A stretch of DNA of 64,000 bases from Planctomycetota bacterium (GTDB lineage: Bacteria; Planctomycetota; UBA1135; GCA-002686595), in contig JABACD010000007.1 in assembly GCA_014237855.1 (NCBI GenBank), positions 1 to 64,000 on the forward strand. Direction: 5' to 3'. The notes under the pieces are model-generated. The model saw nothing but the letters and a program-made list of their open reading frames with translations. It ran no database searches and was not told the DNA's origin. Below are positions 52,795 through 61,998 of the stretch, piece by piece; the first letter of the stretch is position 1, and every line of letters begins with the position of its first letter. A program made the position numbers and the translations under genes.

Positions 52795-54255
52795 CTACTC
52801 ATCAAGCCAGAGATCTCGATTGGCATCCGGGTAGCCAACGCTCTCGAACCTCTGGCCAGAGGGAGTCTGGGTGATGGCAATGATCGGTGCTCCACCGCCT
52901 ACTTGAGTTGGGTGATCATTGATCGCAGTCTTGCTGGACTCTGAGGGAGCAACCATCTCACTCCTGAACTGAAGGATCGCTGTGCCCGGCTGCCCCGGCA
53001 CTGGATCAACGATGCAGTGAGCAGTGAAGTGCATGACGCCGCCTCGCAGCGCGAGGTCCGCCATGGAGAGTGCCTTGTCGTGGAATCCTCGCTCTCGCCA
53101 GAAGAAGTCACTCACCTCGCTGAAGGCATCCTGCCAGGGCTGATAGAACCAACCTCCCCAGAAGGCCGTCATCCCATAAGAACCATGGGGCCCAGGCTTT
53201 CCCGTCAGACAGGTGAAGACGATCAGGTTGTCCGCACTCGCCACCACGGGGTGATGCTGTTCCTTGCGCTTGATGCTGCTGGCATTGCTGATCAAGCCGT
53301 TGTAACAACCAACCAGCTCTGCACTACCCGTCAGGTGTCGCACTGGATCGACCGTTCCGACCACAATACTACGGCCCTTGCTGCCGAAGTCACCGTCGTA
53401 AGCGATGACGAGGACCTCGTTGTTCAGATCCCAGGCCAGGCTCGGATGCCTGTAGCCCTCGCAGTCCGGCTGAATGGGAAAGTAGGTCGACGCGAACGAG
53501 GTCAGAGCACCGATGTCACCGTCGCAAGGATCTTCCCCTGCTACCAGTCTTGAGGTACCCGTGAAGCTCCGCCCAAGGTCCGCCGTGTAACTGAGTACGA
53601 CATTGCGATAGGGAACCGACGCGGTATAGGCTTGCGTGGATGCCATGGCCACCAGATAGGGCGCAGACATCGAGTGAGGGAGAACAGCCACACTCGTGCT
53701 GAGCCCCTGCACGCTATCACTGGGATCGCTCGAGGAGTTGAGCAAGCCCCAGGGCACCTCCCCGTACCACTGCCTGGTAGGAACGAGTACCGCCGACGTC
53801 CAGGGTAACTCGTAGGAGCCACTGACGAGGCCAGACCTGTAGACCTCTACTGGTTGGCCTTGAGGAAATTGCTGAGTCGACACTCCAATACCCGCGACAC
53901 CGATGTAGACCCGGTGGTTTGCCTTGGGCTCGGAGAAGCCCGACGCCACGTCGATAGAGAGGTGCTTGATGAAGTCGATGTTCTGTACCTGCCCCTCGTA
54001 GATTGGGTTCCAGGTCTGTCCATGGTCAGGTGATGTCTTCACCACGAGCCAGCTGGAGTTGCTCTGAAATGACCAGATCGTAGAGACGTGGATCAAGGTT
54101 CCGTCAACGTCATAGGCCTGATCAAACACGTCGCCGTGACCTGCATATTGATCGAAGTCATCCTGGGCAAGGCCCAGATCACTGAGACCAACCAGGGACC
54201 AGGAGAGGAAGAGGCCGATCGCCAGGGCGCGGCAGTGATTGAGATACTGATACAT
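52795..54255 (-). CDS. Secreted BNR/sialidase-fold-like protein
   Basis: 486 residues with a signal peptide (AIGLFLSWSLVGLSDLGLAQ). Asp-box-like motifs SPDHGQTWNP and TADLGRSFTG occur in a protein that otherwise reads as repeated beta blades (HPSLAWDLNNEVLVIAYDGD). The usual catalytic Arg triad and Tyr/Glu pair of sialidases are not evident, so it may be a non-catalytic propeller. No recurrent C-terminal domain is attached. It is convergent with the propeller gene at 51638 and divergent from the sulfatase at 54658 across a 402-base spacer. Confidence 0.65.
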   Translation of the reverse strand: MYQYLNHCRALAIGLFLSWSLVGLSDLGLAQDDFDQYAGHGDVFDQAYDVDGTLIHVSTIWSFQSNSSWLVVKTSPDHGQTWNPIYEGQVQNIDFIKHLSIDVASGFSEPKANHRVYIGVAGIGVSTQQFPQGQPVEVYRSGLVSGSYELPWTSAVLVPTRQWYGEVPWGLLNSSSDPSDSVQGLSTSVAVLPHSMSAPYLVAMASTQAYTASVPYRNVVLSYTADLGRSFTGTSRLVAGEDPCDGDIGALTSFASTYFPIQPDCEGYRHPSLAWDLNNEVLVIAYDGDFGSKGRSIVVGTVDPVRHLTGSAELVGCYNGLISNASSIKRKEQHHPVVASADNLIVFTCLTGKPGPHGSYGMTAFWGGWFYQPWQDAFSEVSDFFWRERGFHDKALSMADLALRGGVMHFTAHCIVDPVPGQPGTAILQFRSEMVAPSESSKTAINDHPTQVGGGAPIIAITQTPSGQRFESVGYPDANRDLWLDE

Positions 54256-54657
54256 GGGATAGGTGATTGCGTGTGGGAAGTCGGAGGATCAGTTGATTCA
54301 CCCGCCCAGACGGCCTCACCAAGCAAGTGCAACTCAGTATCCAGGGAGAATCTCACTCCTTCTCCAGGCACCCCCTCCTGACCCCAAGGGGCCCCTGGAT
54401 CCACCCTGGAGCTCTGCGCTTGCTGCTGTCCACGGCGGCACGGGCCAAGCTGACATGGGGTGAGTGAATTCCGGAGTCAACCGGCTGCACAGCGGACTTG
54501 AGGCTCCATTGGAGCGTCAGCACGCCGAGGAGATGGCCACAGAAGGAGGCCTCCAGGGCGTAGCTTGTTCCACTCGCTGACAAGCACCTACACTGCAGCA
54601 AGCTACACCACCAATCCTCTACCACCACCAAGCCGTGGACCACCGTGTGAGTGCAAT
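54256..54657. other. 402-base intergenic spacer with divergent promoters expected
   Basis: No protein-like frame is seen here in either direction. It must hold the promoters for the BNR gene (minus) and the sulfatase (plus), but no convincing -10/-35 pair stands out. An 8-base inverted repeat, GTAGCTTG at 54560 and CAAGCTAC at 54599, separated by 31 bases, lies about 50 bases upstream of the sulfatase ATG and could form a leader stem. Confidence 0.5.
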
Positions 54658-56277
54658 ATGACCGGCAGACCCTTCATCCAAACACCTGCGGCATGGCTCG
54701 CCGCCCTGACTCTGATCTCCGCTTCCGATGTGGAAGCCTTGCAACCAGACTCGGGGAAGGACCCCTTCGACAAGACCATCCGGGTGGCCGATCATCTGGA
54801 ACCGGCGATCCCCAGGCCGGCCCAACAGAAGGCCGCTAACGCGAAGCTGGCAGCCCTCAAGGAGAAGACCGGGCAGTCACCCAACATCTTGATCTTTCTG
54901 GTCGACGACATGGGCTGGGGAGATGTCGGCGTCTACGGGGGCGGCGTCGCGGTGGGCGCACCGACACCGAACATCGATGGCCTGGCCCGCGAGGGGCTTC
55001 GTCTGACCTCGTTCTACGCGCAATCGCTCTGCACACCTTCTCGTGCGGCCCTGATGACCGGTCGACTGCCGGCCCGCAGCGGGTTGACAAGGCCGCTGCT
55101 CACGGGCGAGAACCCGACTGTCAATCCATGGGCGGCAGAAGAAACGACCGCCAAGCTCCTGGGTGACGCGGGCTACCACACAGCACTGGTCGGCAAGTGG
55201 CACCTGGGCGAGATGGATGGCACGCATCCCCACCAGGTGGGCTATGACGAGTACCTGGGGATCCTGTCGGTGGCCTCGGAGATGACCCAGGCAGTCGATG
55301 TACGTCTCTATCCCGATCTCCTCAACAAGCCCGAACGAGTCGAAGCACTTCGCAAGCTGGTACTCCCGGAGGTCACCGCCGGGAAGAAAGGTCAGCCTCT
55401 CGAGGTCGTCAAGGAGATCAAGTCGACCGAGGACATGGCCAGGCTCGACCAGAGCTTTGCAGACTACTCGGATGACTTCATCCGACGAACCGTGAAGCGC
55501 AAGCAACCGTTCTACTTGATTCACTCCTTCTCGCGACTGCACAACGACAACTACCCCGCTCCTGGATACGCAGGTAAGAGTCCAGCTGCCTTTCCGTACA
55601 AGGATGGGGTGGTCGAGGTCGATGACATCGTCGGACGGCTCATGGACACGGTCAGGGAGACCGGTCAGCTGGAGAACACCTTCGTGTTCTTTGCCTCCGA
55701 CAACGGCGCCAACGAGGACTCCTGGCCTGACTCGGGCCACCAACCCTGGCGAGGGGGCAAGGGAACGACCTGGGAGGGTGGCGTCCGCGTACCGGGCATC
55801 GCGTACTGGCCTGGCATGATCCCAGCGGGGCGTGACAGCGACGGCCTCTTCGACATCATGGACCTGTTCTGCACTTCACTCGCCATCGCGGGAGAGACGG
55901 ACAGGATTTCCAGCAAGCGGTACATCGACGGCATCGATCAATCAGGTTTTCTCCTGGCCAATGATGGTCAGTCCGCACGCCAGACGGTCTTCTTCTACTC
56001 GGAGACCACCCTCACAGCAGTCCGCTGGCTGGAGTACAAGATCCACCTGAGGATCTTCCAGACAGCAGGGCGGCGAAACATCGACGAGTCCACTCTCCTG
56101 ACCACGGGGACCGCGCCCTGGGTCTACAACCTCTACATGGATCCCAAGGAGCGACAGAGCACGGGGCATCGCTACTTCGAATGGGGTCTTCCCCGGGTCG
56201 TCGGCTTCGTCAAGTCCCACGAAGCGACCTTCGTGGAGTTCCCCATGAAGGACCTGGGTCTGAAGGTTCCGCGCTAA
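54658..56277 (+). CDS. Secreted arylsulfatase (formylglycine type)
   Basis: 539 residues. The N-terminus is hydrophobic (AAWLAALTLISASDVEAL), followed by an Ala/Lys-rich helix before the catalytic fold. NILIFLVDDMGWGDVGVYGG gives the metal Asp pair at 83-84; C125-T-P-S-R129-A-A-L-M-T-G is the formylglycine motif; TALVGKWHLGE and FVFFASDNGANED are the further active-site strands. It is clearly distinct from the sulfatase at 14921, which suggests different substrates. ATG 54658 is preferred: upstream in-frame ATGs would put a Pro/Ser-rich stretch before the signal. It is followed on the same strand by the Asp-box propeller gene after 185 bases. Confidence 0.89.
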   Translation: MTGRPFIQTPAAWLAALTLISASDVEALQPDSGKDPFDKTIRVADHLEPAIPRPAQQKAANAKLAALKEKTGQSPNILIFLVDDMGWGDVGVYGGGVAVGAPTPNIDGLAREGLRLTSFYAQSLCTPSRAALMTGRLPARSGLTRPLLTGENPTVNPWAAEETTAKLLGDAGYHTALVGKWHLGEMDGTHPHQVGYDEYLGILSVASEMTQAVDVRLYPDLLNKPERVEALRKLVLPEVTAGKKGQPLEVVKEIKSTEDMARLDQSFADYSDDFIRRTVKRKQPFYLIHSFSRLHNDNYPAPGYAGKSPAAFPYKDGVVEVDDIVGRLMDTVRETGQLENTFVFFASDNGANEDSWPDSGHQPWRGGKGTTWEGGVRVPGIAYWPGMIPAGRDSDGLFDIMDLFCTSLAIAGETDRISSKRYIDGIDQSGFLLANDGQSARQTVFFYSETTLTAVRWLEYKIHLRIFQTAGRRNIDESTLLTTGTAPWVYNLYMDPKERQSTGHRYFEWGLPRVVGFVKSHEATFVEFPMKDLGLKVPR

Positions 56278-56462
56278 CCCAGCGATGGGCCGTGGCTCCT
56301 GAGAATCCGCCCCGCCTGGTCGACCACGGCCAGGCCAGGCGGAATCTCCAGGATCCCTGCCACACCCGCTGGGAAGAAACGCTGTTCTGGGTGCAGACCC
56401 CCCGGAGCCCGCCATCCCCAGGCAGCCCGTCCACTACGCTCACCACGCCGGAGGACACCTTC

Positions 56463-58826
56463 ATGTTGCTTTCCCTCGTATCGACCCTTTTCTGCATACC
56501 CGGAGGGGGCTCGATCGAGCTTCCCATGGTCTGGTGCACCCCCAGACCCCAGGGCCGCAGGATCCTCGCGCTGGATTTTCTGGACGACCTCAACGGCGTC
56601 GCCGTGGGGAATCTCGGCACCCTGCTGGTCACCTCCGATGGCGGCAGCAACTGGAGTGAGCCAGGTGGATATGCGGGGCTGGATCAGAACCTGCATGACG
56701 TTCTGATGCTCGACCACGACTCCATCCTGGTGGTTGGCGAGAGCCCGGGCCTCTTTCGTTCAGACGATGCCGGCAAGACCTGGACGGCCCTGGCCAACCC
56801 TTCTGACGACACGCTCTTCAGCCTTGAATGGGCCGCCACCTCCTTCCTCTCCGCTGCCGGAGAGGGCGGACAGTTCCTACGCTCGTTCGACGGCGGATGG
56901 ACCTGGAGCGCGGCTGGCAGCGCGGGGCCTGGATCGGTCCTTGAGCACACCTGGCTCGACTCCAGCACCGGTTTTGCCGCCGGAACATTCGTCGCCAAGC
57001 GCACCAATGACGGGGGCCTGACCTGGACCGCAATCGCAGGGATGCCCGCGCAGACTTTCTATACCGTCGTTGGCTTCCTCGACGATGGCTTGCACGGTGT
57101 CCTGACCGCAGATCTTGGCAAGAAGTTCCAGACTTCCGATGGCGGGCTGACCTGGACACTGGACCCCTCAACAGGCCCCGATTATCCCGGAGAACTCGTC
57201 CAGCTCAGTCCCTCCGATCGCCTGCTCGCGTTGGACGGCGAGGGAGCGCAGGTCTGGCGCACGACCGACAACGGCATGAGCTGGACGGAGCTCTTGCAGC
57301 TGCCACACACCCTGGGCTTCGCTGCCTTCGAGCACCTCCCTGGCGGACGCATGATCGTCGGTAGCACCTACGGCGACCTCTTCTACTCCGACGACCTCGG
57401 TGCGACCTGGACCAACGCCATCGACAATCCTGACCAGGGCAGCGCCGTGCCCATCAGCGCCATCAGCTTCACTCCCCAGGGGCATGGCTACGCCGGCTCC
57501 TCTCCTTCGGTCGCGAGCAACACGCCCATCTGGCTGGAGACCAACGACGGGGGCGAGAGCTGGACACTCGCGAGCCCTTCGCCCGAGGTCAACAAGGCTA
57601 ACGCGATCGATTTTCGAGGCGAAGCCTGGGGCCTGGCCGTCGGCACTCATCCAAGCCGGATCGCGCAGACCCACGACGGGGGTGCCACCTGGATCAGCCA
57701 GACGCTACCCGTCCCCAGCGGAGCTTCCCTGCAGATGCGCTCCCTCGTGCTGGCCTCCGACGACGTGGCCTTCGCCTCCGGGTGGAGCACCTCTGTGAGT
57801 CACGTCTTTCGGACACAAGATCGTGGGGCGACCTGGCAGACCGCCGACGCGGGCCTGCCAGCCTCCGCCTTCCTGACTGACATCGCCTTCCCGACCATGG
57901 CGCGCGGCTATGCGACAGTGGCCGGGGTGGCTGGCTCTGCACAGCTCTACCTGACCCTGGACGCAGGAGACAGCTGGAACCCCTTCGGCGGCCCCCTGCC
58001 CTCATTCCCCTATGACCTGGTCTTCCTCGACGAGCTGACCGGCCTGTTCGCCTCCTGGAATCCGACCCCGGGAATCTGGCGAACCGACGACGGCGGGGCG
58101 AGCTGGCAACAGGTCCACGATCAGGAGATGAACCTCATCACCTTCTCCGACTCCCTGCGAGGCCTGGCCGTACCCAGGTGGTCCAACAGCGTGGTGGAAG
58201 CCGCCTTCACCATGGACGGGGGCCTTAGCTGGGAGACAGTCCCGGTGCCCATGGATGCCACGGCCAAGGCCCTGGCCGCCGGCCCGGGTGGCTTCTACCT
58301 TGGAGGTGGGGGAACCAAGATCGTCCGCGTCGGTGAGCCCGGGTTGGGGTTCTGTTTCGGTTCTCCCGGCTCCGGAACGGCATGCCCTTGCGCCAATGAC
58401 AATGATGGTAGCGTGCCGGGTTCGGGCTGCGCCAACGGCACCTTCCCCTCCGGAGCACGCCTGGCCGGGATCGGCAATGCCCGGGTTTCCGATGATTCCC
58501 TGGTGCTGGCTGCCAGCGGGATGACTCCGGGTAGTACGGGCCTCTACTTCCAGGGCAACACGGCCCTGATGGGGGGCGATGGTCTCACCTTTGGCGACGG
58601 GCTGCGCTGTGTGGGAACCGCGGTCGTCCGCTTGCAAGTACGCCTCTCCGACGCCTCCGGTGCCTCGAGCACGACCCTCTCCATTGCAGCCAAGGGCAGC
58701 GCCGCAGCCGGCCAAACCAGGCGCTACCAGTGCTGGTATCGAGACAACTCCGGCAACCAGCCCTGCGGAGCTGGGGTGAACAACTTCAACCTGTCCAATG
58801 GCTATGAGGTCACGTGGCTGCCGTGA
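56463..58826 (+). CDS. Secreted Asp-box (Ycf48-like) propeller with recurrent C-terminal domain
   Basis: 787 residues from ATG 56463; GGAGG stands 7 bases upstream, and the signal MLLSLVSTLFCIPGGGS begins here. About twelve Asp-box motifs run through residues 55-610 (TSDGGSNW, RSDDAGKTW, TNDGGLTW, TSDGGLTW, TTDNGMSW, SDDLGATW, TNDGGESW, THDGGATW, TQDRGATW, LDAGDSW, TDDGGASW, MDGGLSW), giving one or two Ycf48/BNR propellers. The last roughly 165 residues are the domain shared with the proteins at 13999 and 49498: CPCAN, FGDGLRCVG, YQCWYRD, FNLSNGYEVTW. No catalytic residues are evident; adhesion or glycan binding is possible. The gene is followed by a very strong hairpin. Confidence 0.84.
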   Translation: MLLSLVSTLFCIPGGGSIELPMVWCTPRPQGRRILALDFLDDLNGVAVGNLGTLLVTSDGGSNWSEPGGYAGLDQNLHDVLMLDHDSILVVGESPGLFRSDDAGKTWTALANPSDDTLFSLEWAATSFLSAAGEGGQFLRSFDGGWTWSAAGSAGPGSVLEHTWLDSSTGFAAGTFVAKRTNDGGLTWTAIAGMPAQTFYTVVGFLDDGLHGVLTADLGKKFQTSDGGLTWTLDPSTGPDYPGELVQLSPSDRLLALDGEGAQVWRTTDNGMSWTELLQLPHTLGFAAFEHLPGGRMIVGSTYGDLFYSDDLGATWTNAIDNPDQGSAVPISAISFTPQGHGYAGSSPSVASNTPIWLETNDGGESWTLASPSPEVNKANAIDFRGEAWGLAVGTHPSRIAQTHDGGATWISQTLPVPSGASLQMRSLVLASDDVAFASGWSTSVSHVFRTQDRGATWQTADAGLPASAFLTDIAFPTMARGYATVAGVAGSAQLYLTLDAGDSWNPFGGPLPSFPYDLVFLDELTGLFASWNPTPGIWRTDDGGASWQQVHDQEMNLITFSDSLRGLAVPRWSNSVVEAAFTMDGGLSWETVPVPMDATAKALAAGPGGFYLGGGGTKIVRVGEPGLGFCFGSPGSGTACPCANDNDGSVPGSGCANGTFPSGARLAGIGNARVSDDSLVLAASGMTPGSTGLYFQGNTALMGGDGLTFGDGLRCVGTAVVRLQVRLSDASGASSTTLSIAAKGSAAAGQTRRYQCWYRDNSGNQPCGAGVNNFNLSNGYEVTWLP

Positions 58827-58916
58827 TTGGTGGCAGCTTGATCGAAGCTGATGATTCGAAGGAAGCTTGGATCGAAGGTATGATCCAGCGCACCTCCACT
58901 CCTCTTCAAGGAGCCT

Positions 58917-58957
58917 GTTTCTGAAGGTCTCCAAGCCCCGTGGAGACCCTCAGAAAC
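58917..58957. terminator. Strong bidirectional hairpin terminator
   Basis: Two 17-base arms, 58917-58933 and 58941-58957, pair with a single A-C mismatch around the loop AGCCCCG. The arms begin GTTTCTGA and end TCAGAAAC, so there are short T/A runs at the base in both directions. It sits between the stops of two convergent genes (58826 plus, 59058 minus). Confidence 0.75.
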
Positions 58958-59057
58958 GAAGGACGAGCCGGGGCGATAGCTCCGATCACGGTCCCTTCAA
59001 AGGCACCTGCATTCGGGGCAGTCGACGCCGGCTCGAGGTTGAACGGCAAGTGCCGGC

Positions 59058-61475
59058 CTAGAAGATACAGTCGTTGCGGCCCTGACCGATGAAGCGGTCA
59101 TAGGATGGGACAGCAGCTTGGAACTGCGAGATCACCGTGACCTTGACGGGGTTGATTCCACCAGGCGGGCAGTGCGGGTTGGATTTCGAGGCCGCTTCGT
59201 GGGCGAGGATGGAGGCCATCGGAATGGATAGGCGAACGTCCTGAGCGGTCGACCCTGCATAAGTGATCCCTGGAAGAATTCCGGAGTCGAAGCTTCCGGA
59301 GCCGAAGATGGTAATGAGATCGCCAATCACCACGTCGTTGATGTAGATGAAGGTGTTGGCTGGATCGATCGAGAAGAACGGATTCGGGCCCGACATATCG
59401 AAGGTGTCCAGGATTCGAATCTCGACCGGAGGGTTGCCGTAACGTCCCGTTCGCGGCTCGATTGAAATCAGTGGACGTGCGTAGAAGTCGCGCGTCAGGT
59501 TGCAGGGTGCGCCGGTGATCGCCACGAATGGAGCAAGATCAGGAAAAGGAGGAAAAGCACCAGGAACACCCACGCCACTCAACGAGGTTTCATCGTGGTC
59601 GACGGGGTCAAGAGCGATGACAGTTCCCGGAACCGTTCTCATTTGGGACTGAAGCCGCGAAAACCCAAGGTCTTCGGAGGCGATGCTGCGCAGTACGGCG
59701 GCGACGGGTGCGTAGGGGTCGAGCGGGTTACCGGTGTAGAAGCCAGGCTCGTTGAACCAATCGGCCTGGTTTGCCGCAAGAACTCCCAGGGAAGCCGAGT
59801 CCTCGAAGACCACTTCGTAGGCCACGGCTTCCTCCATTGAACCCGGCGGGAGCCCATCGAGAGAGAAGTCTCCGGTAGCCGTGAGCACGGGCTGAGGAGC
59901 GAGGGGAACGAGGGCAGGTAGCACCGTGGAGGCTCCGACAACCGAATTCCCGCTGAAGAGCTGGGTGGCCGGCCAGGGAGCTACTGCAGAGAGTAGACCA
60001 TCAACCGGGTAAGATGATGGTCGGTTGTACCGGCTGAAGAACGCTCCGTCCGTGTCGCTCAGGCGTGCCATTCCGGAGAGGACGCCCTGCTTGGGATACA
60101 CCTGCGCGTTGCCCGTCGTCCCTTCCTCGTGAACGTAGACATTCACCCCGAACTTTCCGGCGACTGCAGCGCCGCCCGGTGGGGAGAACACCGTGTTCCC
60201 ATTGCGCATGCGTCCGATGATACGAGCTGAGGTGTTGATGAGGGGCAGCTTCTGGCCGCCCTGGGCGGGGTCGCTTGGCATGCACACCGGGTAAATGCGC
60301 GAAAGGCATGTCGCGTCATCGAGATGCAATGGCGAGTTCACCATATTGAAATTGAGTCCAGCATGTGTGATCACGCCTACCATGCCGGGCACGATCAACT
60401 CACCAGTAGGAATGGAAGACGTCGCCGGACCAGTGAAGTCCGCGACCGAGGCTGCTGTTACAGTGCCCAAGCCTGGGTTGCTTGGGAGAGGGGTTGCTCC
60501 CGCAAGTCCAGGGTGGAGATTGCTGTGGTCAAGTCCATAGAAATGGCCTATCTCGTGCCGCAGGGCCGTCCACTCGCGAGGTGTCGTGACCGTCGTGACC
60601 CCAGCGTTACTTGTCACCAAGGTGAAGAGCAGGTCCACGCTGAAGAAGACATCCGCCTCGAGAATGACTCCCGTGGTTGGATCGACAATCATGCTTGTCA
60701 GACCACCACCCAAAAGCGTTGGTTGGTCGGTCAGGATGATCTCGTTGGTGTCGTTGCCGGTCGGTCCAGCCGTGGCTGAACTCGTGGGCCAGATAAAGGT
60801 CCCCAGACCGACCGCCATGCTGGCGGCGGCAAACCTCCAGTCCGCTGTGCTGGTCCCTGAATAGGTCGTGGAAATCTGAGCAGTAATGGTCTCATCGTAC
60901 GTCCTGAATGTACTGTTGACATCGTTGATCCAATCGTTCCAGGTGTAGACAGGGACCACGCCCACGGAGCTGAGCACGGTCCTTGTAGATGGAAAGGATT
61001 TTGCAACCTGGTCCGTACCGGTTACCCCGGGCGGAAGAACGATCGTGTAAGTAGGCGGCGCGCTCCAGTAGCGCGTGACGTTGCTATGGCTGGTGTAGGA
61101 ACTCGACGGTGGATTGTCGGCGTTCCAGTTCTGTGTGGGGGCAGGGTTCGTGTAGGGCTCGAAGCCTGTCGGCGGGGTACCGACGACGGGAAGCACGAGA
61201 GGCCCGTAGCCAGCAGCCGGAAGTGTGAACCAGGGGACGTCCGGGGCCACGCCGCCAAACGACATGGCGCGCCCTTTGACCTTGGCCTGGTAGTGGGTTT
61301 GAGAGCTACGGCATTCGCCAGGTGTAGCGATGCCCTCCGCTCCATAGGAGGTGTCGGCAGAGGTTTCCTGCCCCGCAGCCGTGGCGCCGGGAGAGGCCAC
61401 CGTCAGGGCAAGGACGGCAAGTGCCACGGGCCTCAGGGGGGGTGAGATGGGGAGGTAGCTGAGTGTGGGATTCAT
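59058..61475 (-). CDS. Secreted metzincin metalloprotease-like protein
   Basis: 805 residues from ATG 61475, with AGGA 8 bases upstream; a second ATG at 61496 is in frame but adds only NNQEQA. The signal peptide covers residues about 15-35. The zinc motif HEIGHFYGLDH at 307-317 is the full metzincin signature HExxHxxGxxH, as in matrixins. A Pro-rich, Tyr-rich stretch precedes it, and about 490 residues follow, beta-rich, with no Asp-box or recurrent C-terminal domain. A role as an extracellular protease is likely, but the length of the C-terminal part is unusual. The gene is divergent from the cytochrome gene at 61999 over a 523-base spacer. Confidence 0.78.
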   Translation of the reverse strand: MNPTLSYLPISPPLRPVALAVLALTVASPGATAAGQETSADTSYGAEGIATPGECRSSQTHYQAKVKGRAMSFGGVAPDVPWFTLPAAGYGPLVLPVVGTPPTGFEPYTNPAPTQNWNADNPPSSSYTSHSNVTRYWSAPPTYTIVLPPGVTGTDQVAKSFPSTRTVLSSVGVVPVYTWNDWINDVNSTFRTYDETITAQISTTYSGTSTADWRFAAASMAVGLGTFIWPTSSATAGPTGNDTNEIILTDQPTLLGGGLTSMIVDPTTGVILEADVFFSVDLLFTLVTSNAGVTTVTTPREWTALRHEIGHFYGLDHSNLHPGLAGATPLPSNPGLGTVTAASVADFTGPATSSIPTGELIVPGMVGVITHAGLNFNMVNSPLHLDDATCLSRIYPVCMPSDPAQGGQKLPLINTSARIIGRMRNGNTVFSPPGGAAVAGKFGVNVYVHEEGTTGNAQVYPKQGVLSGMARLSDTDGAFFSRYNRPSSYPVDGLLSAVAPWPATQLFSGNSVVGASTVLPALVPLAPQPVLTATGDFSLDGLPPGSMEEAVAYEVVFEDSASLGVLAANQADWFNEPGFYTGNPLDPYAPVAAVLRSIASEDLGFSRLQSQMRTVPGTVIALDPVDHDETSLSGVGVPGAFPPFPDLAPFVAITGAPCNLTRDFYARPLISIEPRTGRYGNPPVEIRILDTFDMSGPNPFFSIDPANTFIYINDVVIGDLITIFGSGSFDSGILPGITYAGSTAQDVRLSIPMASILAHEAASKSNPHCPPGGINPVKVTVISQFQAAVPSYDRFIGQGRNDCIF

Positions 61476-61998
61476 GGCTTGTTCCTGGTTGTTCATCGAA
61501 TTGGAAGCGGAGCTTGCGCGAAGGCGTTTGCTGGCCACCCCCTACGGCGTCACTGCAGGCCAATACCGGAGCTTGCAACTCGGGAATTTTCGATGTGGGC
61601 GTCCTCAACGCCCCTGGTGCAGCTCGCAGCGACGTTGGATCGCTGCAATCACAAGGAGATCAGAACTCGGTCGCATCCTCGATTCCCCTGGGGCTGAGGA
61701 GTGTCTCTCCGAGAATCGCCCCGCTGCGGCCAGCTCGGACTGGCCTGGTAGGGGCGTTGAGGTGCGGAGCGAGGGCGCCCCGGAGGGGAAGCTGACCGCC
61801 AGGCGGAGAGCGGGGCGTGACTGGAATTGCGGAACATGAGCGCGAGCGGTGGGTCCTCGAACGTCACAATCCAGCTCCCCCGACTTGGCCGCGAGCAGGG
61901 CCCGTTTCTCGGGTCAGGGGGTCCCTTGAGGCAGGGCAACGGCTACTATCTGCGCTCCCCACCTGGCACCCGAACCCGTATGGAACACTAGCCGACCC
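61476..61998. other. 523-base intergenic spacer with inverted repeats
   Basis: No convincing gene is seen. The spacer must carry promoters for the metzincin (minus) and the diheme cytochrome (plus). A 6-base hairpin GGGCGT-CCTCA-ACGCCC is at 61597-61613. No tRNA-like fold was recognised. Short frames through the region are Arg/Pro/Ser-rich and not protein-like. Confidence 0.5.
61603..61762. repeat. 12-base perfect inverted repeat, arms 136 bases apart
   Basis: CCTCAACGCCCC at 61603-61614 is the exact reverse complement of GGGGCGTTGAGG at 61751-61762. The left arm also overlaps a local hairpin at 61597-61613. Both arms lie in the divergent spacer, so the pair may be regulatory or the relic of a duplicated element. 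Confidence 0.4.

Noticed and set aside
61649-61939. Minus-strand 96-residue ORF in the long spacer
   Set aside because: Arg/Pro/Ser-rich, no start signal, no recognisable fold.
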